Assembly: GCF_001552655.1 (NCBI RefSeq)
Contig: NZ_BCRP01000016.1
Span: 1-64,000 of the forward strand
Source of the DNA: Alicyclobacillus kakegawensis NBRC 103104
GTDB taxonomy: Bacteria; Bacillota; Bacilli; Alicyclobacillales; Alicyclobacillaceae
Reading direction: 5' to 3'
DNA length: 64,000 nt
The notes under the pieces: generated by a model
The model's input: only the letters and a program-made list of their open reading frames with translations
The model's database searches: none
What the model was told of the DNA's origin: nothing
Program-made: the position numbers and the translations under genes
Shown here: piece after piece, positions 50,901-60,138 of the stretch
Numbering within the stretch: the first letter of the stretch is position 1
How the letters are laid out: each line of letters opens with the position of its first letter

Positions 50901-51040
50901 TTCCTGATTGACGGATACAGCCAAATATAATACCATTACGTTGTTTTGGATACGGATTGCGATCCATATCGGTTTTTTTCCGAGAGTCCGAAGCTTTTTC
51001 GGATTGGTTGGCGTGATCCACCATCCGCAAAGGGGGAACA

Positions 51041-52231
51041 ATGATGGCGGCACGTCGGTTGTTTACATCTGAGTCGGTGACCGAAGGCCACCCGGACAAA
51101 ATCTGTGACCAAGTCTCCGATGCGGTGTTGGACGCCATCCTCGCGGATGATCCGAACGCGCGCGTCGCCTGCGAGACGGCGGTGACCACCGGCTTGGTGC
51201 TGGTCTCCGGTGAAATCAGCACGACTTGTTATGTGGATATTCCGAAAATCGTCCGCCGCACCGTCGCGGAGATTGGCTATACACGCGCAAAGTTTGGCTT
51301 CGACGCTGAAACCTGTGCGGTCATCACGTCGATTGACGAACAGTCGCCCGACATCGCGGCCGGCGTCAACCGGGCGCTGGAAGCGCGCGAGAAGAACATG
51401 ACTGACGCCGAGCTGGACGCTATCGGTGCCGGCGACCAGGGCCTGATGTTCGGCTTTGCCTGTGACGAAACGCCCGAGTTGATGCCGTTGCCGATCTCGC
51501 TCAGCCACAGGTTGGCGCGCCGGCTCAGTGAGTTGCGAAAGGACGGGACGTTGACCTACCTGCGCCCGGACGGCAAGACCCAGGTTACTGTCGAGTATGA
51601 TGGGGACAAGCCGGTGCGCATCGATACCATTGTCGTCTCCACCCAGCACGGCGAGGAGGCGGACTTGGCAACCATTGAACGGGACATCAAGGAGCACGTG
51701 ATTGCTCATGTGGTGCCTGAACAGTGGCTGGACGCCAATACGAAGTACTTCATCAACCCGACCGGGCGGTTTGTCATCGGCGGCCCGCAGGGGGACGCGG
51801 GTCTCACTGGGCGCAAGATCATCGTCGATACCTACGGCGGCTACGCGCGCCATGGAGGCGGGGCGTTCTCCGGCAAGGACCCGACCAAGGTCGACCGCAG
51901 TGCCGCTTATGCCGCCCGCTACGTGGCCAAAAACGTGGTGGCCGCGGGGCTGGCGCGCAAGTGCGAGGTGCAAGTGGCCTACGCGATTGGCGTCGCCCGG
52001 CCGGTGTCCATCTCGGTGGACACCTACGGGACGGGTGTGGTCTCGGAGGAAAAAATCGTCGAACTCATCCGCGAGCACTTCGACTTGCGGCCCGCCGCCA
52101 TCATTCGCGACCTGGACCTGCGGCGGCCGATTTATCGCCAGACGGCAGCGTACGGACACTTCGGGCGGCTGGATTTGGATTTGCCCTGGGAGCGGACGGA
52201 CAAGGCGGAGGCGTTGCGCCAAGCGCTTTGA
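51041..52231 (+). CDS. metK: S-adenosylmethionine synthetase
   Basis: Cytoplasmic enzyme making S-adenosylmethionine from methionine and ATP. The 396-residue length is standard. Hallmarks are [32 protein letters not shown] with the ATP-binding hexapeptide, and [19 protein letters not shown]. The ATG at 51041 follows AAAGGGGG. The 192-base upstream region shows a TATAAT at 50926 without a good -35, and small hairpins, but I see no S-box (SAM-I) riboswitch core. Confidence 0.97.
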   Translation: MMAARRLFTSESVTEGHPDKICDQVSDAVLDAILADDPNARVACETAVTTGLVLVSGEISTTCYVDIPKIVRRTVAEIGYTRAKFGFDAETCAVITSIDEQSPDIAAGVNRALEAREKNMTDAELDAIGAGDQGLMFGFACDETPELMPLPISLSHRLARRLSELRKDGTLTYLRPDGKTQVTVEYDGDKPVRIDTIVVSTQHGEEADLATIERDIKEHVIAHVVPEQWLDANTKYFINPTGRFVIGGPQGDAGLTGRKIIVDTYGGYARHGGGAFSGKDPTKVDRSAAYAARYVAKNVVAAGLARKCEVQVAYAIGVARPVSISVDTYGTGVVSEEKIVELIREHFDLRPAAIIRDLDLRRPIYRQTAAYGHFGRLDLDLPWERTDKAEALRQAL

Positions 52232-52494
52232 GGCAACAGCCCACCCCCACAAGCGGATCGTCCAGCGCGAAGGATATAGCATCACCCTTACCCCATGTTT
52301 GGGCGTTGGTTGGGAACCCGGCCGACGCCATTTCTTTTTTATCCATCTTTTGCTTTTGTTCGCCAAAGTTCAGCAGGAAAATCATAAAGGTATCCAGAAT
52401 TATTCATAATACACTGCGATTCGTACCTATGATTCTCCCGTTGGGAACAGGTCCGCAAGGATAGACCACACTGAACGGAAGGGCGACGTGTGAG

Positions 52495-53691
52495 TTGAAT
52501 CCCAATTTCGCTGCGCTGCAGGAGGCTATTGACAAGACCCTGGCAGCTGTTTCCGAAGGGCGCGGGCAAGTCGGGCAGATTGTCGAATCCACGTCTCGGG
52601 AACTGCAACGCCTGGAGTCGGAGTACGAGCAGGCGAAGGATGCCTGCATGAAGGCCATTGCCGAGGTGGCACAGGCCGAGATGCAAGCGCGCCGGGCGCG
52701 CACACGGTTGGCCGAAATGAGCCGGCTGGAAGGACCCGAGGCGGAGGAAAAGATGCGCGAGGCTTATACGGCAGCCGAAAACGCGCAGACCGACCTGAAG
52801 CTCTGGCGCGAACGCGAGGCCAACCTGCGCTGGCGGCGCGACGAATTGGCCCGCCAGTTGAAGACTATGCAGGTGACCCTGCACAACGCCGAATCGTTGC
52901 TGATGAAGTTCGACCACGTCCGCGACTATCTCGCCAACGGCCTGGCCGGTCTCTCCACTACGCTGGAATTAGCCCACCTGCAGACTTTGCTGGGCTTCCA
53001 GATGTTGCAGATGCAGGAGGAGGAACGGCGCTTTTTGGCGCAGGTGCTGCACGACGGCCCGATGCAGTTGCTGGCCAGCGTCGCCATGCGGCTGGAGGCC
53101 CATAGTCACTTGGACGGCGACATCAAGCAGGAGGTGCAGGGGCAGCTGCGCGCGGTGATCCAAGATCTGCGTCGGGTAGCGTTTGACCTGCGTCCGCCGC
53201 TCATCGACGACTTAGGGTTGATTCCAGCGCTTAAGCGATACGTCCAACAGTGGACCGAGTGGACCCAAGTCCAGGCCAAGATTCATCTCAGCGGCATTGA
53301 GGTGCCTCTGGGGGCGGCAGAAAAGATGGCGGTGTTTCGATCCGTTCAGGAAGCGCTCCACAATGTGGAACAGCACGCCCACGCGCGAAAGGTGGACATC
53401 TTCGTGGTCTACGGACTGGATACGCTGTTGGTGCGTGTGCGCGACGACGGCGTGGGTCTGGCGGTGGTCGATTGGTCAGGCTGGCTGCAGGAGGGGCGCA
53501 TTGGCCTGACGATGGTCAATCAACGCTTGCAGTTGCTGCAGGGGAGCCTGGACGTGCAGCGGCGAGAGAACGGAGGGACCGAAGTGATCATTCACCTGCC
53601 CCTGCGGCGCAGCGATTTCACTCGTGTGCAGGCAGAAGGAGGGGGAATGGTTGGAAACGCAGCAACCCATTCGCGTGGCCATCGCGGATGA
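52495..53691 (+). CDS. degS: Sensor histidine kinase DegS
   Basis: Cytoplasmic kinase of the DegS-DegU system controlling exoenzymes, competence and motility. The 398-residue protein has a long N-terminal coiled-coil sensor region (residues 1-160), HisKA_3 with phospho-acceptor His186 (AQVLHDGPMQLL), and the HATPase N-box SVQEALHNVEQHAHA. No membrane segments are present. The start is TTG at 52495 with a distant GGAAGGG. It overlaps degU by 41 bases. The identification rests on architecture and conserved synteny with degU, degV and comF genes. Confidence 0.93.
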   Translation: MNPNFAALQEAIDKTLAAVSEGRGQVGQIVESTSRELQRLESEYEQAKDACMKAIAEVAQAEMQARRARTRLAEMSRLEGPEAEEKMREAYTAAENAQTDLKLWREREANLRWRRDELARQLKTMQVTLHNAESLLMKFDHVRDYLANGLAGLSTTLELAHLQTLLGFQMLQMQEEERRFLAQVLHDGPMQLLASVAMRLEAHSHLDGDIKQEVQGQLRAVIQDLRRVAFDLRPPLIDDLGLIPALKRYVQQWTEWTQVQAKIHLSGIEVPLGAAEKMAVFRSVQEALHNVEQHAHARKVDIFVVYGLDTLLVRVRDDGVGLAVVDWSGWLQEGRIGLTMVNQRLQLLQGSLDVQRRENGGTEVIIHLPLRRSDFTRVQAEGGGMVGNAATHSRGHRG

Positions 53692-54307
53692 CAATGACCA
53701 ATTTCGCGAGACACTGCGCGAGGTACTCAGCTACGAATCCGATCTCCAGGTCATCGCCATGTGGAAAAACGGTGCCGACGCGGTGGAGGGCTTGGAACAC
53801 GTGCAGCCGGACGTGTTGCTGTTGGACATCAACATGCCTGTGCTGAATGGAGTCGAGGCGACACACCGGCTACAGGTCACACATCCGGATCTCAAGATCA
53901 TCATCCTCAGCATGTACGACGATGAAGGCTACGTGCTTGAGACGTTGAAGGCCGGCGCCGCCGGGTACCTGGTCAAGGACGGATCTGTCACCGAGGTGGT
54001 GGGCGCCATCCGTGAGGTCGCGGCGGGCCGCGGGATGGTACATCCGCAGGTGACGCACACCATTATTTCGCAGTTTCACGACCTGGCCCTGCTCAGCGAC
54101 GAATGGAAAGAGACGCTGACCAATCGGGAGATGGATGTCCTGCGCGAGTTGGGGCAGGGCAAATCCAATGAAGAGATTGCGCAAGCCCTTGGCATCACGG
54201 AAAAGACTGTCAAAGACCATATTTCCAATATCTTGGCCAAATTGGGCGTGACCGACCGCACACAAGCCGTGGTGATGGCCATGAAGCGGCGCTGGATTCC
54301 GTCGTAA
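53651..54307 (+). CDS. degU: Response regulator DegU
   Basis: 218-residue NarL-family regulator phosphorylated by DegS. The receiver is intact: acidic pair Asp13-Asp14 (VAIADDND), phospho-acceptor Asp59 (LLLDINMP) and lysine in GYLVKDGS. The C-terminal GerE domain (LTNREMDVLRELGQGKSN, ITEKTVKDHISNILAKLGV) is typical. The start is TTG at 53651, about six bases after AGGAGGGGG and inside degS. An ATG at 53647 is out of frame. Confidence 0.95.
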   Translation: METQQPIRVAIADDNDQFRETLREVLSYESDLQVIAMWKNGADAVEGLEHVQPDVLLLDINMPVLNGVEATHRLQVTHPDLKIIILSMYDDEGYVLETLKAGAAGYLVKDGSVTEVVGAIREVAAGRGMVHPQVTHTIISQFHDLALLSDEWKETLTNREMDVLRELGQGKSNEEIAQALGITEKTVKDHISNILAKLGVTDRTQAVVMAMKRRWIPS

Positions 54308-54381
54308 GATTGCGAGTTCCCGACCTTCGGGAAGGTTCCTCCTTTTCCCTCCCCGCATATATTGCTGCAGGGGGTGAGGGC

Positions 54382-54813
54382 ATGGTGGAGGCCCTGGTAT
54401 TTTGGGGACTTGCCCTGTATGGGGCCGTGGTTCTCGTCTGGCAGGTGAGCCAGCGGCTCAAGCGCCGCTTGGCTTCCAGTCCGTTGACGTTTGTCCTCAT
54501 TGTGCAAGATGCTGAGGCGCACATCGAGGGCGTGCTGCGCTCCCTAACCCTGCGGACAGCGTGGTCTGCGCGGCCCCGGCGGGTGCTTGTGATTGATTCG
54601 GCGTCTGCGGATGATACCCCACTCATCCTCGAACGCCTTGCCGAGGAGCGTGACTGCATCCATTGGCAGCGGGCGGAAACTGAAGACGAGGTTCGCCGCA
54701 TCTTGACGCGGACCTGCCTCACCGAGCCGTTTGTCGGCTGCATCTACGATTTGCGGGCGGTTCGGAAGCTGCGGGACGTCACAGAAGATATGATCCGATT
54801 CTGTTGTCACTGA
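54382..54813 (+). CDS. Small membrane protein with GT-A-like fold, unknown
   Basis: 143-residue protein with one N-terminal hydrophobic segment (VFWGLALYGAVVLVWQV). The soluble part resembles the first half of GT2 glycosyltransferases: VLIVQDAEAHIEGVLRSL, then RVLVIDSASADDTP. The acceptor-binding and catalytic second half is lacking, so it may be non-catalytic. The ATG at 54382 follows GGGGGTGAGG. It follows degU by 74 bases. Its 3' end overlaps the convergent TPR regulator gene by 35 bases. No function is assigned. Confidence 0.65.
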   Translation: MVEALVFWGLALYGAVVLVWQVSQRLKRRLASSPLTFVLIVQDAEAHIEGVLRSLTLRTAWSARPRRVLVIDSASADDTPLILERLAEERDCIHWQRAETEDEVRRILTRTCLTEPFVGCIYDLRAVRKLRDVTEDMIRFCCH

Positions 54814-56110
54814 GTTTGTCAATCAGCTTGTCCGCGCGCTCGCTCCATGCGAATACCGTCTGCGCATCGGCTTCGGTTTTCGATAACCAGGTCAGCAGGT
54901 ATTCATAGGCGTCGAGGGCGTCGAGCAGTCCGTCGTTGTCCCCACACGCCTCGGCTGCCTGGGCAACTTCCATGACCTCGCGCAGGGCCTTGTCTGTGTC
55001 TCCGAGTTCATACCAGGCTCGCGCCCGCAGCAGACGCAAGCGGATGGTCAGGTCCGGCTTGCGTTCAGCCGGCGCCTCTTCCGGCACATGTCCGACCACG
55101 GACGCAAGACACTCCTCGGTTCGTTCCAGCGCTTCCTGAATCCGCCCTTCATCCAACAAGTGTTGAATCAAGAGTTCCTCTATCCTGACCAGGGATTCGG
55201 CGTCTTTGGCCATGGTGAGACCAGCGCGCAGCCAGGGGGAAGGCCACCGCTCCTGCCGGCCTCCGATGGATTCCAACATCATCTGGCCCTCCAGGTGACG
55301 CGCAGCTTCCAAAAAGGCAATCGCCTTGTCCATGAGCGCGCGGGCCCCACCTGGGTCGTTGCGGGCGAGAGCCCGGTCTGCATCTTTCGCCAGCGAGTCG
55401 GCCATCCTGTGCAGGCGGTGAAGACGGGGGGATCGGCGGAGCGCGCGTTCCACCCACGCGGCTGCTTCCGTTTCCCGTCCCTGCTCCGTCAACAGTTGGT
55501 AGAGCAACAGGTAGATCTCGGTCAGGTCCGTCTCCACCTGTGTGCGCGAGTATTCTGATTTATTCGCTAAGCGTTCTCCTAAGATTACCGCGTTTTCCCA
55601 TTCATGAATTGCTCCGTCCGGGTTGTTCATGGCATACTCGACCTGCCCGGACTCTCTGTAGATGCGCAGCAAGGCTCGCTGCTCCTGCGTCTGCAGGGCG
55701 TATTCGCGCAGTTGCTCCAGGAGCGGTACAACCTCGTTGTAATCGCCCAGCATGCGTTTCGCCTGGACGAGCAGCAGGTGGTATTCCAGGTACTCGTATC
55801 CTGGCGGATTGGGCACGGGTAGTTGGTGCAGCGTCTCCAGGGCTTTGTTCGGCTGGCCGGCCAGCAACCAGTACTCGGCGGTGCGCAGCATCGCCGTCGG
55901 GGTGTAGGGATCGCCCAGTTCTCCTAAAAAGTACTCGACCGAGGTCCCCAGGCGATTGGCCAACTGACACAGCAGGGCATAGGATGGACGCGCCTTGTCG
56001 GATTCAATCTGGCTGATCATGCTCGAAGTGACAATGCCGTTCGCCAGCTCCGCCTGCGTCATCCCGCGCTGTTGCCGGATTTCACGGACCTTTGCGCCGA
56101 TGGAGGTCAT
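54779..56110 (-). CDS. HTH-TPR regulator, RRNPP-like (orphan)
   Basis: 443-residue protein. Residues about 5-60 are an XRE helix-turn-helix (IGAKVREIRQQRGMTQAELA, then SSMISQIESDKARPSYALL). The rest is TPR-like helices (LLAGQPNKALETLHQLP, KMLGDYNEVVPLLEQLREYA, TDKALREVMEVAQAAEACG). It resembles the regulator at 41979-43337. ATG 56110 is chosen over TTG/GTG 4-5 codons upstream because GGTG lies at a suitable distance. Two perfect 11-base direct repeats lie just upstream (56139-56162) and may be its operator. I found no small exported peptide gene within about 300 bases on either side, so it may be an orphan or respond to another ligand. Confidence 0.82.
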   Translation of the reverse strand: MTSIGAKVREIRQQRGMTQAELANGIVTSSMISQIESDKARPSYALLCQLANRLGTSVEYFLGELGDPYTPTAMLRTAEYWLLAGQPNKALETLHQLPVPNPPGYEYLEYHLLLVQAKRMLGDYNEVVPLLEQLREYALQTQEQRALLRIYRESGQVEYAMNNPDGAIHEWENAVILGERLANKSEYSRTQVETDLTEIYLLLYQLLTEQGRETEAAAWVERALRRSPRLHRLHRMADSLAKDADRALARNDPGGARALMDKAIAFLEAARHLEGQMMLESIGGRQERWPSPWLRAGLTMAKDAESLVRIEELLIQHLLDEGRIQEALERTEECLASVVGHVPEEAPAERKPDLTIRLRLLRARAWYELGDTDKALREVMEVAQAAEACGDNDGLLDALDAYEYLLTWLSKTEADAQTVFAWSERADKLIDKLSDNRIGSYLL

Positions 56111-56138
56111 GGAAAAGTTCACCAACCCTTTGCCGATG

Positions 56139-56162
56139 TCTTGAGTGTTTTTCTTGAGTGTT
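56139..56162 (-). repeat. Tandem direct repeats before the HTH-TPR gene
   Basis: TCTTGAGTGTT occurs at 56139-56149 and again at 56152-56162, a 13-base period. On the minus strand the unit reads AACACTCAAGA. Two more degenerate copies (AATACACAGA and AACACACAAA) continue further upstream to about 56195. They lie 29 bases upstream of the regulator start and are a natural candidate for autoregulatory binding. Confidence 0.55.
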
Positions 56163-56389
56163 CTTTCTGTGTATTCCTTTGTGTGTTTATGGCGGGCCGT
56201 GGGGGCGGATCGGATAGAATCTTCAGGAATACAAGATAGAAGACAGAATACTAATGGGATTTTACAGGATACTGACGAGAAATCCTAGCCCTATATTGGA
56301 AAGAATATATATACATCAATGGAAATTTCATCCCTGATGCGGGTCTTCAGGTCCGGCGCACCGTCTCGGGGAGATAGGAGGTCCAATGC

Positions 56390-57256
56390 ATGGGGAATAT
56401 TGCTTTTGTCACCGACAGCACGGCGTATCTGACACCAGAGCAGGCAAACGAGTATGGGATTGAGGTGGTGCCGCTGTCCGTCTTGTTCGGCAGTGAGACG
56501 TTCCGCGAAGGCGTGGATCTGACTGCAGAAGAGTTTTACGCCCGGCTGGCGGAGGCAGACAAGCTGCCGACCACTTCACAGCCGACCCCGGGGGAGTTTG
56601 CGAAGGTGTTTGAACGGCTCCTGAAAGACCATGACAGTGTGCTGTGCCTCTTGCTCTCCAGCGGTCTGAGCGGCACGACGCAGTCGGCTGAAATAGCGGC
56701 CAAGCAGGTCGGAGGCGACGTGACCGTTGTCGATTCCCGGATTGCCAGTTACGGCATCGCCGGGCCGCTGTTGGACGGGGCGGCGCTGGCACGCCAGGGA
56801 GGCAGCAAAGAGGATGTGCTGAATCTTTGGCGGCGTGAGTTGGAAGAGATGCACGCTTACTTTGTCATCGACACACTGGAATACCTGCACAAAGGCGGGC
56901 GCATTGGCGGAGCGTCTGCGGTATTCGGGGCGCTGCTGCAGATTAAGCCGATTTTAACGATAAACGACGGGCGGATTGACCTGTTCGAAAAGGTACGCAC
57001 GCACCGGCGAGCGATGGAGAGGATGTTGGCGCGCTTTGACGAGGATGCCAGGGACGGTCGCCCGCTCCAGGTGGGGGTGGTGCATTCGCGGCGTCTGGAA
57101 GACGCGGAGAGGCTCAGACAGGACCTGCTCGCCCGCTACCCCAACATCCAGGCGGACATTAGCGAACTGGGCCCGGTCATCGGCACGCACACCGGTCCGG
57201 GGGTGCTCGCCTTGGTCTATTACCCGCGGCTCTCATCCCGGTGGGATGGACGATGA
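56390..57256 (+). CDS. degV: DegV family fatty-acid-binding protein
   Basis: 288-residue cytoplasmic DegV-fold protein that binds a fatty acid and, with FakA, presents it for phosphorylation. It has VTDSTAYLTPEQ at the start, TSQPTPGEF and LSSGLSGTTQSAEIAA, and the C-terminal GPVIGTHTGPGVLAL. The ATG at 56390 follows GGAGG. It is coupled to comFC by an ATGA overlap. The location between degU and comF matches Bacillus synteny (yviA). Confidence 0.93.
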   Translation: MGNIAFVTDSTAYLTPEQANEYGIEVVPLSVLFGSETFREGVDLTAEEFYARLAEADKLPTTSQPTPGEFAKVFERLLKDHDSVLCLLLSSGLSGTTQSAEIAAKQVGGDVTVVDSRIASYGIAGPLLDGAALARQGGSKEDVLNLWRRELEEMHAYFVIDTLEYLHKGGRIGGASAVFGALLQIKPILTINDGRIDLFEKVRTHRRAMERMLARFDEDARDGRPLQVGVVHSRRLEDAERLRQDLLARYPNIQADISELGPVIGTHTGPGVLALVYYPRLSSRWDGR

Positions 57257-58119
57257 GCGCCGGCAAACCCTGGTTCCCGCGTTGCCCGGCGGGCATCCTG
57301 CTTCGTGGCCGCGCGGGGGGCTGGGGAAGGTCGCGAGAGCGTGCCCCGGCCCGCCTGACACCTCGTTTTCGGGCACGCCTCCTGATGCGGGCAGCATTGT
57401 CGTGGTTGTATCCGGATGCTTCGCCCATTTGCCCTCTTTGCCACCGCCCGTTGCCCGGCCCGGCGATGGTGGATGCGGCGCGTTCGGATGGCAGCCGATT
57501 CTGCCTGTTTTGCGTCCAGCGCCTCGCCGCCCTGCAGCCACGGGTCTGGAAAGGCTGCCTGCAGACCCGGCTGGGGCGTGTGCCGCTGGCCTGCGGCATC
57601 CCCTATGACAGGGATATCCCAACGTTCATCCGCGCCTGGAAATATGACGGCGTGCTCGCCCTGACTCCTTGGCTCGCCGTCTTTGTCGAGGCGGCCCTGC
57701 AGCCGCTGGCGCGGGTGTTCGGCAGAGAGCCGTGGCTTTTGGTCCCTGTCCCCACATCGCGTGATCGGTGGCAGCAGCGTGGCTATGACCACGTGCTCCT
57801 GCTGGCGGAGCGGATTTCCACACGAACACGTCTCCCCGTATGGCCGGGTTTGCTGAGGCGCGCCGATGACGGGAGCGGTCTGACGCAATCACAGACCGCC
57901 AAGTCGGCGGCCCAGCGCAGCGCCGGAACGGTTGGCCGCTATGCCGTCCGCCCCGAGGCCTTGGTCCATCCCTTGCTCCGGGCGGGCGTACGGGCACAAC
58001 GGTTCCTGCTGTTGGATGACGTGGTGACGACCGGATCAACCCTGGCGGCGTGCGCCGACGCGCTGTTCTCCGCGGGCGCCCTGCAAGTGGCCGGGGTGGC
58101 GATTGCCCGCGTGAGGTGA
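57253..58119 (+). CDS. comFC: Competence protein ComFC, phosphoribosyltransferase fold
   Basis: 288-residue cytoplasmic protein needed for DNA uptake/transformation in Bacillus. The N-terminal zinc finger uses CPLCHRPL and CLFCVQ. The PRTase domain shows LLVPVPTSRDRWQQRGYDH and the PRPP loop LLLDDVVTTGSTLA. The ATG at 57253 overlaps the degV stop. The first 44 residues are Arg-rich and unlike the family, so translation may really begin at the ATG at 57385. comFA (helicase) and comFB, normally upstream, are absent here. Confidence 0.9.
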   Translation: MSAGKPWFPRCPAGILLRGRAGGWGRSRERAPARLTPRFRARLLMRAALSWLYPDASPICPLCHRPLPGPAMVDAARSDGSRFCLFCVQRLAALQPRVWKGCLQTRLGRVPLACGIPYDRDIPTFIRAWKYDGVLALTPWLAVFVEAALQPLARVFGREPWLLVPVPTSRDRWQQRGYDHVLLLAERISTRTRLPVWPGLLRRADDGSGLTQSQTAKSAAQRSAGTVGRYAVRPEALVHPLLRAGVRAQRFLLLDDVVTTGSTLAACADALFSAGALQVAGVAIARVR

Positions 58120-58275
58120 GCCCGCTCGGCTTGCGCGGCTCTTGCCCTGCATGCGCGGATTTTGTCGAATGGAGCAGGAAAATGACGGTGGCAAGTGGAA
58201 ATGTTCCAGAAATAGATTTCGGGCTGCTGGGCGGCTGTCAGGTCTCGGCAGGCCCGGTCTAGGGTGGGACGTTTC

Positions 58276-58677
58276 ATGACGATTGCCAATTGCAAACGCT
58301 GCGGGCGCATCTTCAACCGCGTGTCGCGCGACATCTGCCCGGCCTGCGTCGCGGAGGAGGACGAGGCGTTCGAGAAAGTGCGCGCGTACCTCAAGGAACA
58401 CCGCTACGCCACTATCCTTGAGACGAGCGAAGCGACGGATGTCGACCTGGATCTGATTGTCGACATGATCAAGAGCGGGCGGTTGATCATCCGCGACCTC
58501 CCCAATTTCACTTATGCCTGTGAGCGGTGTGGCGCGCCCATCCAGGTGGGGCGGTTTTGTTCCCGTTGTACGCAAGAGCTGTCGAGCCTGCTCGGGATGG
58601 CCGAGAAGGGCAAAGAGAATTCCAGGGTTCAAACGGATACGCCCCTCTCCCGCAGACACGGCTATTATTCGCGCTAG
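58276..58677 (+). CDS. yvyF: Flagellar operon protein, YvyF-like
   Basis: 133-residue cytoplasmic zinc-ribbon protein. The two CxxC pairs of the N-terminus (CKRC, CPAC) are followed by a winged-helix-like central part (LETSEATDVDLDLIVDMIKS) and a second CERC/CSRC pair. Proteins of this type are encoded between comFC and flgM in Bacillales; their role is not established beyond motility gene linkage. The ATG at 58276 is preceded by GGGTGGG. The gap to comFC is about 155 bases. Confidence 0.85.
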   Translation: MTIANCKRCGRIFNRVSRDICPACVAEEDEAFEKVRAYLKEHRYATILETSEATDVDLDLIVDMIKSGRLIIRDLPNFTYACERCGAPIQVGRFCSRCTQELSSLLGMAEKGKENSRVQTDTPLSRRHGYYSR

Positions 58678-58703
58678 AGCGCAGCGGGAGTGGAGGTGCG
58701 AGC

Positions 58704-59528
58704 GTGGCGACACCTTACAACGCGTATCGTCAGTGGCAGCAGACTCGCCGCCAGGAGACAGTCGAACAGAACTTAGAATTGGTCTACCGGATCGCTCGCA
58801 GGGTACTCGCCGCCGTCGGCCAGGACGGTCGCTTGGAGTACGGAGACTTGGTCAACGCCGGCATTCTCGGCCTGTACGAGGCGATAGACAGGTATGACGC
58901 AGCGCGCGGAGTGCCGTTCGCGGTGTTTGCCAGCCGCCACATCAGGGGGCGTATGTTGGATGAAGTGGCGCGACAACGCCAGTTGCCGCGCAGCCTGCGA
59001 GATAAGCAGGCGCGTCTGCACCGCGCGGTGGACGAACTGAGCCAGAGGCTGATGCGGACGCCGAGCGATGAGGAGGTGCGGGCGCAGCTTGGGCTGTCAG
59101 AGCAGGAATACCAGAACTGGTTGGCCGATTGCGCTTGGACGGCCGTCTGGTCGGTGGAGGAATTGGAGCAGGCGGGCCAGTTCGATGTGGTTGAGGAGCG
59201 CCCAGACGCGAGTCCGGAGGCGACCATGGACTGGCAGGAGACCCGAGCCGAGTTGATGCGCGCTCTTCGGCAGTTGAACCTGCGCGAGCAGCAGGTCCTC
59301 TACGCCTACTACGTGGAGGAGTTGACGATGAAAGAGACGGCGGATGTGGTGGGGGTCAGTGAGTCGCAGATATCCCGGATTCACAGCCGGGCGTTGGCCA
59401 AGCTGCGGGATTTGCTTGGCGGACTGGAGAAAGGGGCCCCTGCTCGCGCAGACGCGGAGGGCAGGGATGCGGCCCGTGCAGGAGCCGCAAACCCGCGCAT
59501 CAAGAAAAACCGCCAAGCAGGCACTTGA
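58704..59528 (+). CDS. sigD: FliA/SigD-type RNA polymerase sigma factor
   Basis: 274-residue sigma-70 family factor of group 3. Region 2 reads NLELVYRIARRVLA to DLVNAGILGLYEAIDRYDAARG, with the FAVFASRHIRGRMLDEVARQ promoter-melting helix. Region 3 starts VDELSQRLMRTPSDEEVRAQ. Region 4 is NLREQQVLYAYYVEELTMKE then VSESQISRIHSRALAKLRDL. The length and the region 2 pattern fit FliA/SigD. The GTG at 58704 follows GGAGGTG. It lies directly before flgM, its anti-sigma factor, not in the fla/che operon as in B. subtilis. The last 40 residues are a low-complexity tail. Confidence 0.88.
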   Translation: MATPYNAYRQWQQTRRQETVEQNLELVYRIARRVLAAVGQDGRLEYGDLVNAGILGLYEAIDRYDAARGVPFAVFASRHIRGRMLDEVARQRQLPRSLRDKQARLHRAVDELSQRLMRTPSDEEVRAQLGLSEQEYQNWLADCAWTAVWSVEELEQAGQFDVVEERPDASPEATMDWQETRAELMRALRQLNLREQQVLYAYYVEELTMKETADVVGVSESQISRIHSRALAKLRDLLGGLEKGAPARADAEGRDAARAGAANPRIKKNRQAGT

Positions 59529-59593
59529 CTGTCTGCAAGTTTTGTGCCGTGTTTCAGATATATAAAGCGAGAAGCGGAGCGGGTGGTGAGAAC

Positions 59594-59944
59594 ATGCGCA
59601 TTGGCGAGACCGGTTGGCCGGCCGGTATAGGTCCCAACGCCGAGCGACTGCGGCCGAGCAGTGCTGGACAGCCACGAGAGGCAGATGTGGTGGACTCTCG
59701 CACGGGGAAGGCCATCCGGGCGGCAGAAGAGACAGCCGGAGCTGCGGCTGCCGGCCTTGTGGCATCCAGCTCAGCCGTGTCACCGGCAGAAACGGAAGGG
59801 GAGTTGGCCGGATCCGACCGTTCCAATAAGGTGGCGGCAGTCAAACAGGCGTTTCAATCCGGGCAGCCGCTGGACTTGGAGACGTTGGCCGACAGACTGC
59901 TGGAGAGCGGCGTGCTGTTCTCCAATCTCCCGAATGCCCGGTGA
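59594..59944 (+). CDS. flgM: Anti-sigma factor FlgM
   Basis: 116-residue protein. The C-terminal half (SDRSNKVAAVKQAFQSGQPL then TLADRLLESGVL) is the FlgM helix pair that grips SigD and keeps late flagellar genes off until export. The N-terminal half is disordered, Ala/Glu-rich and longer than usual. The ATG at 59594 follows GGTGGTGAG. The sigma gene ends 65 bases upstream, so the pair may be co-transcribed. Confidence 0.85.
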   Translation: MRIGETGWPAGIGPNAERLRPSSAGQPREADVVDSRTGKAIRAAEETAGAAAAGLVASSSAVSPAETEGELAGSDRSNKVAAVKQAFQSGQPLDLETLADRLLESGVLFSNLPNAR

Positions 59945-60138
59945 GTCCATCTGCCGGTTCGCTGCAGAACGGCTGAGCACGGGTCGATGAACGTCGGGCC
60001 TCAGACCATTCATTATGGGGTAAGGTTGAGAGAAGCAAAGAAATACGGGTGATACGTGTCGTCTGAGGCAGGCGGGAGGCGCGCAGAACTGCGCGGCAGG
60101 ACCAGGAGTTTAGGCCGGAGACAAGGGGCGAGGCCGGA

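Noticed and set aside
50849-51040. SAM riboswitch (S-box) before metK
   Set aside because: The gap holds a terminator-like hairpin and small stems but not the conserved S-box core, and no anti-terminator/terminator pair next to the start codon.
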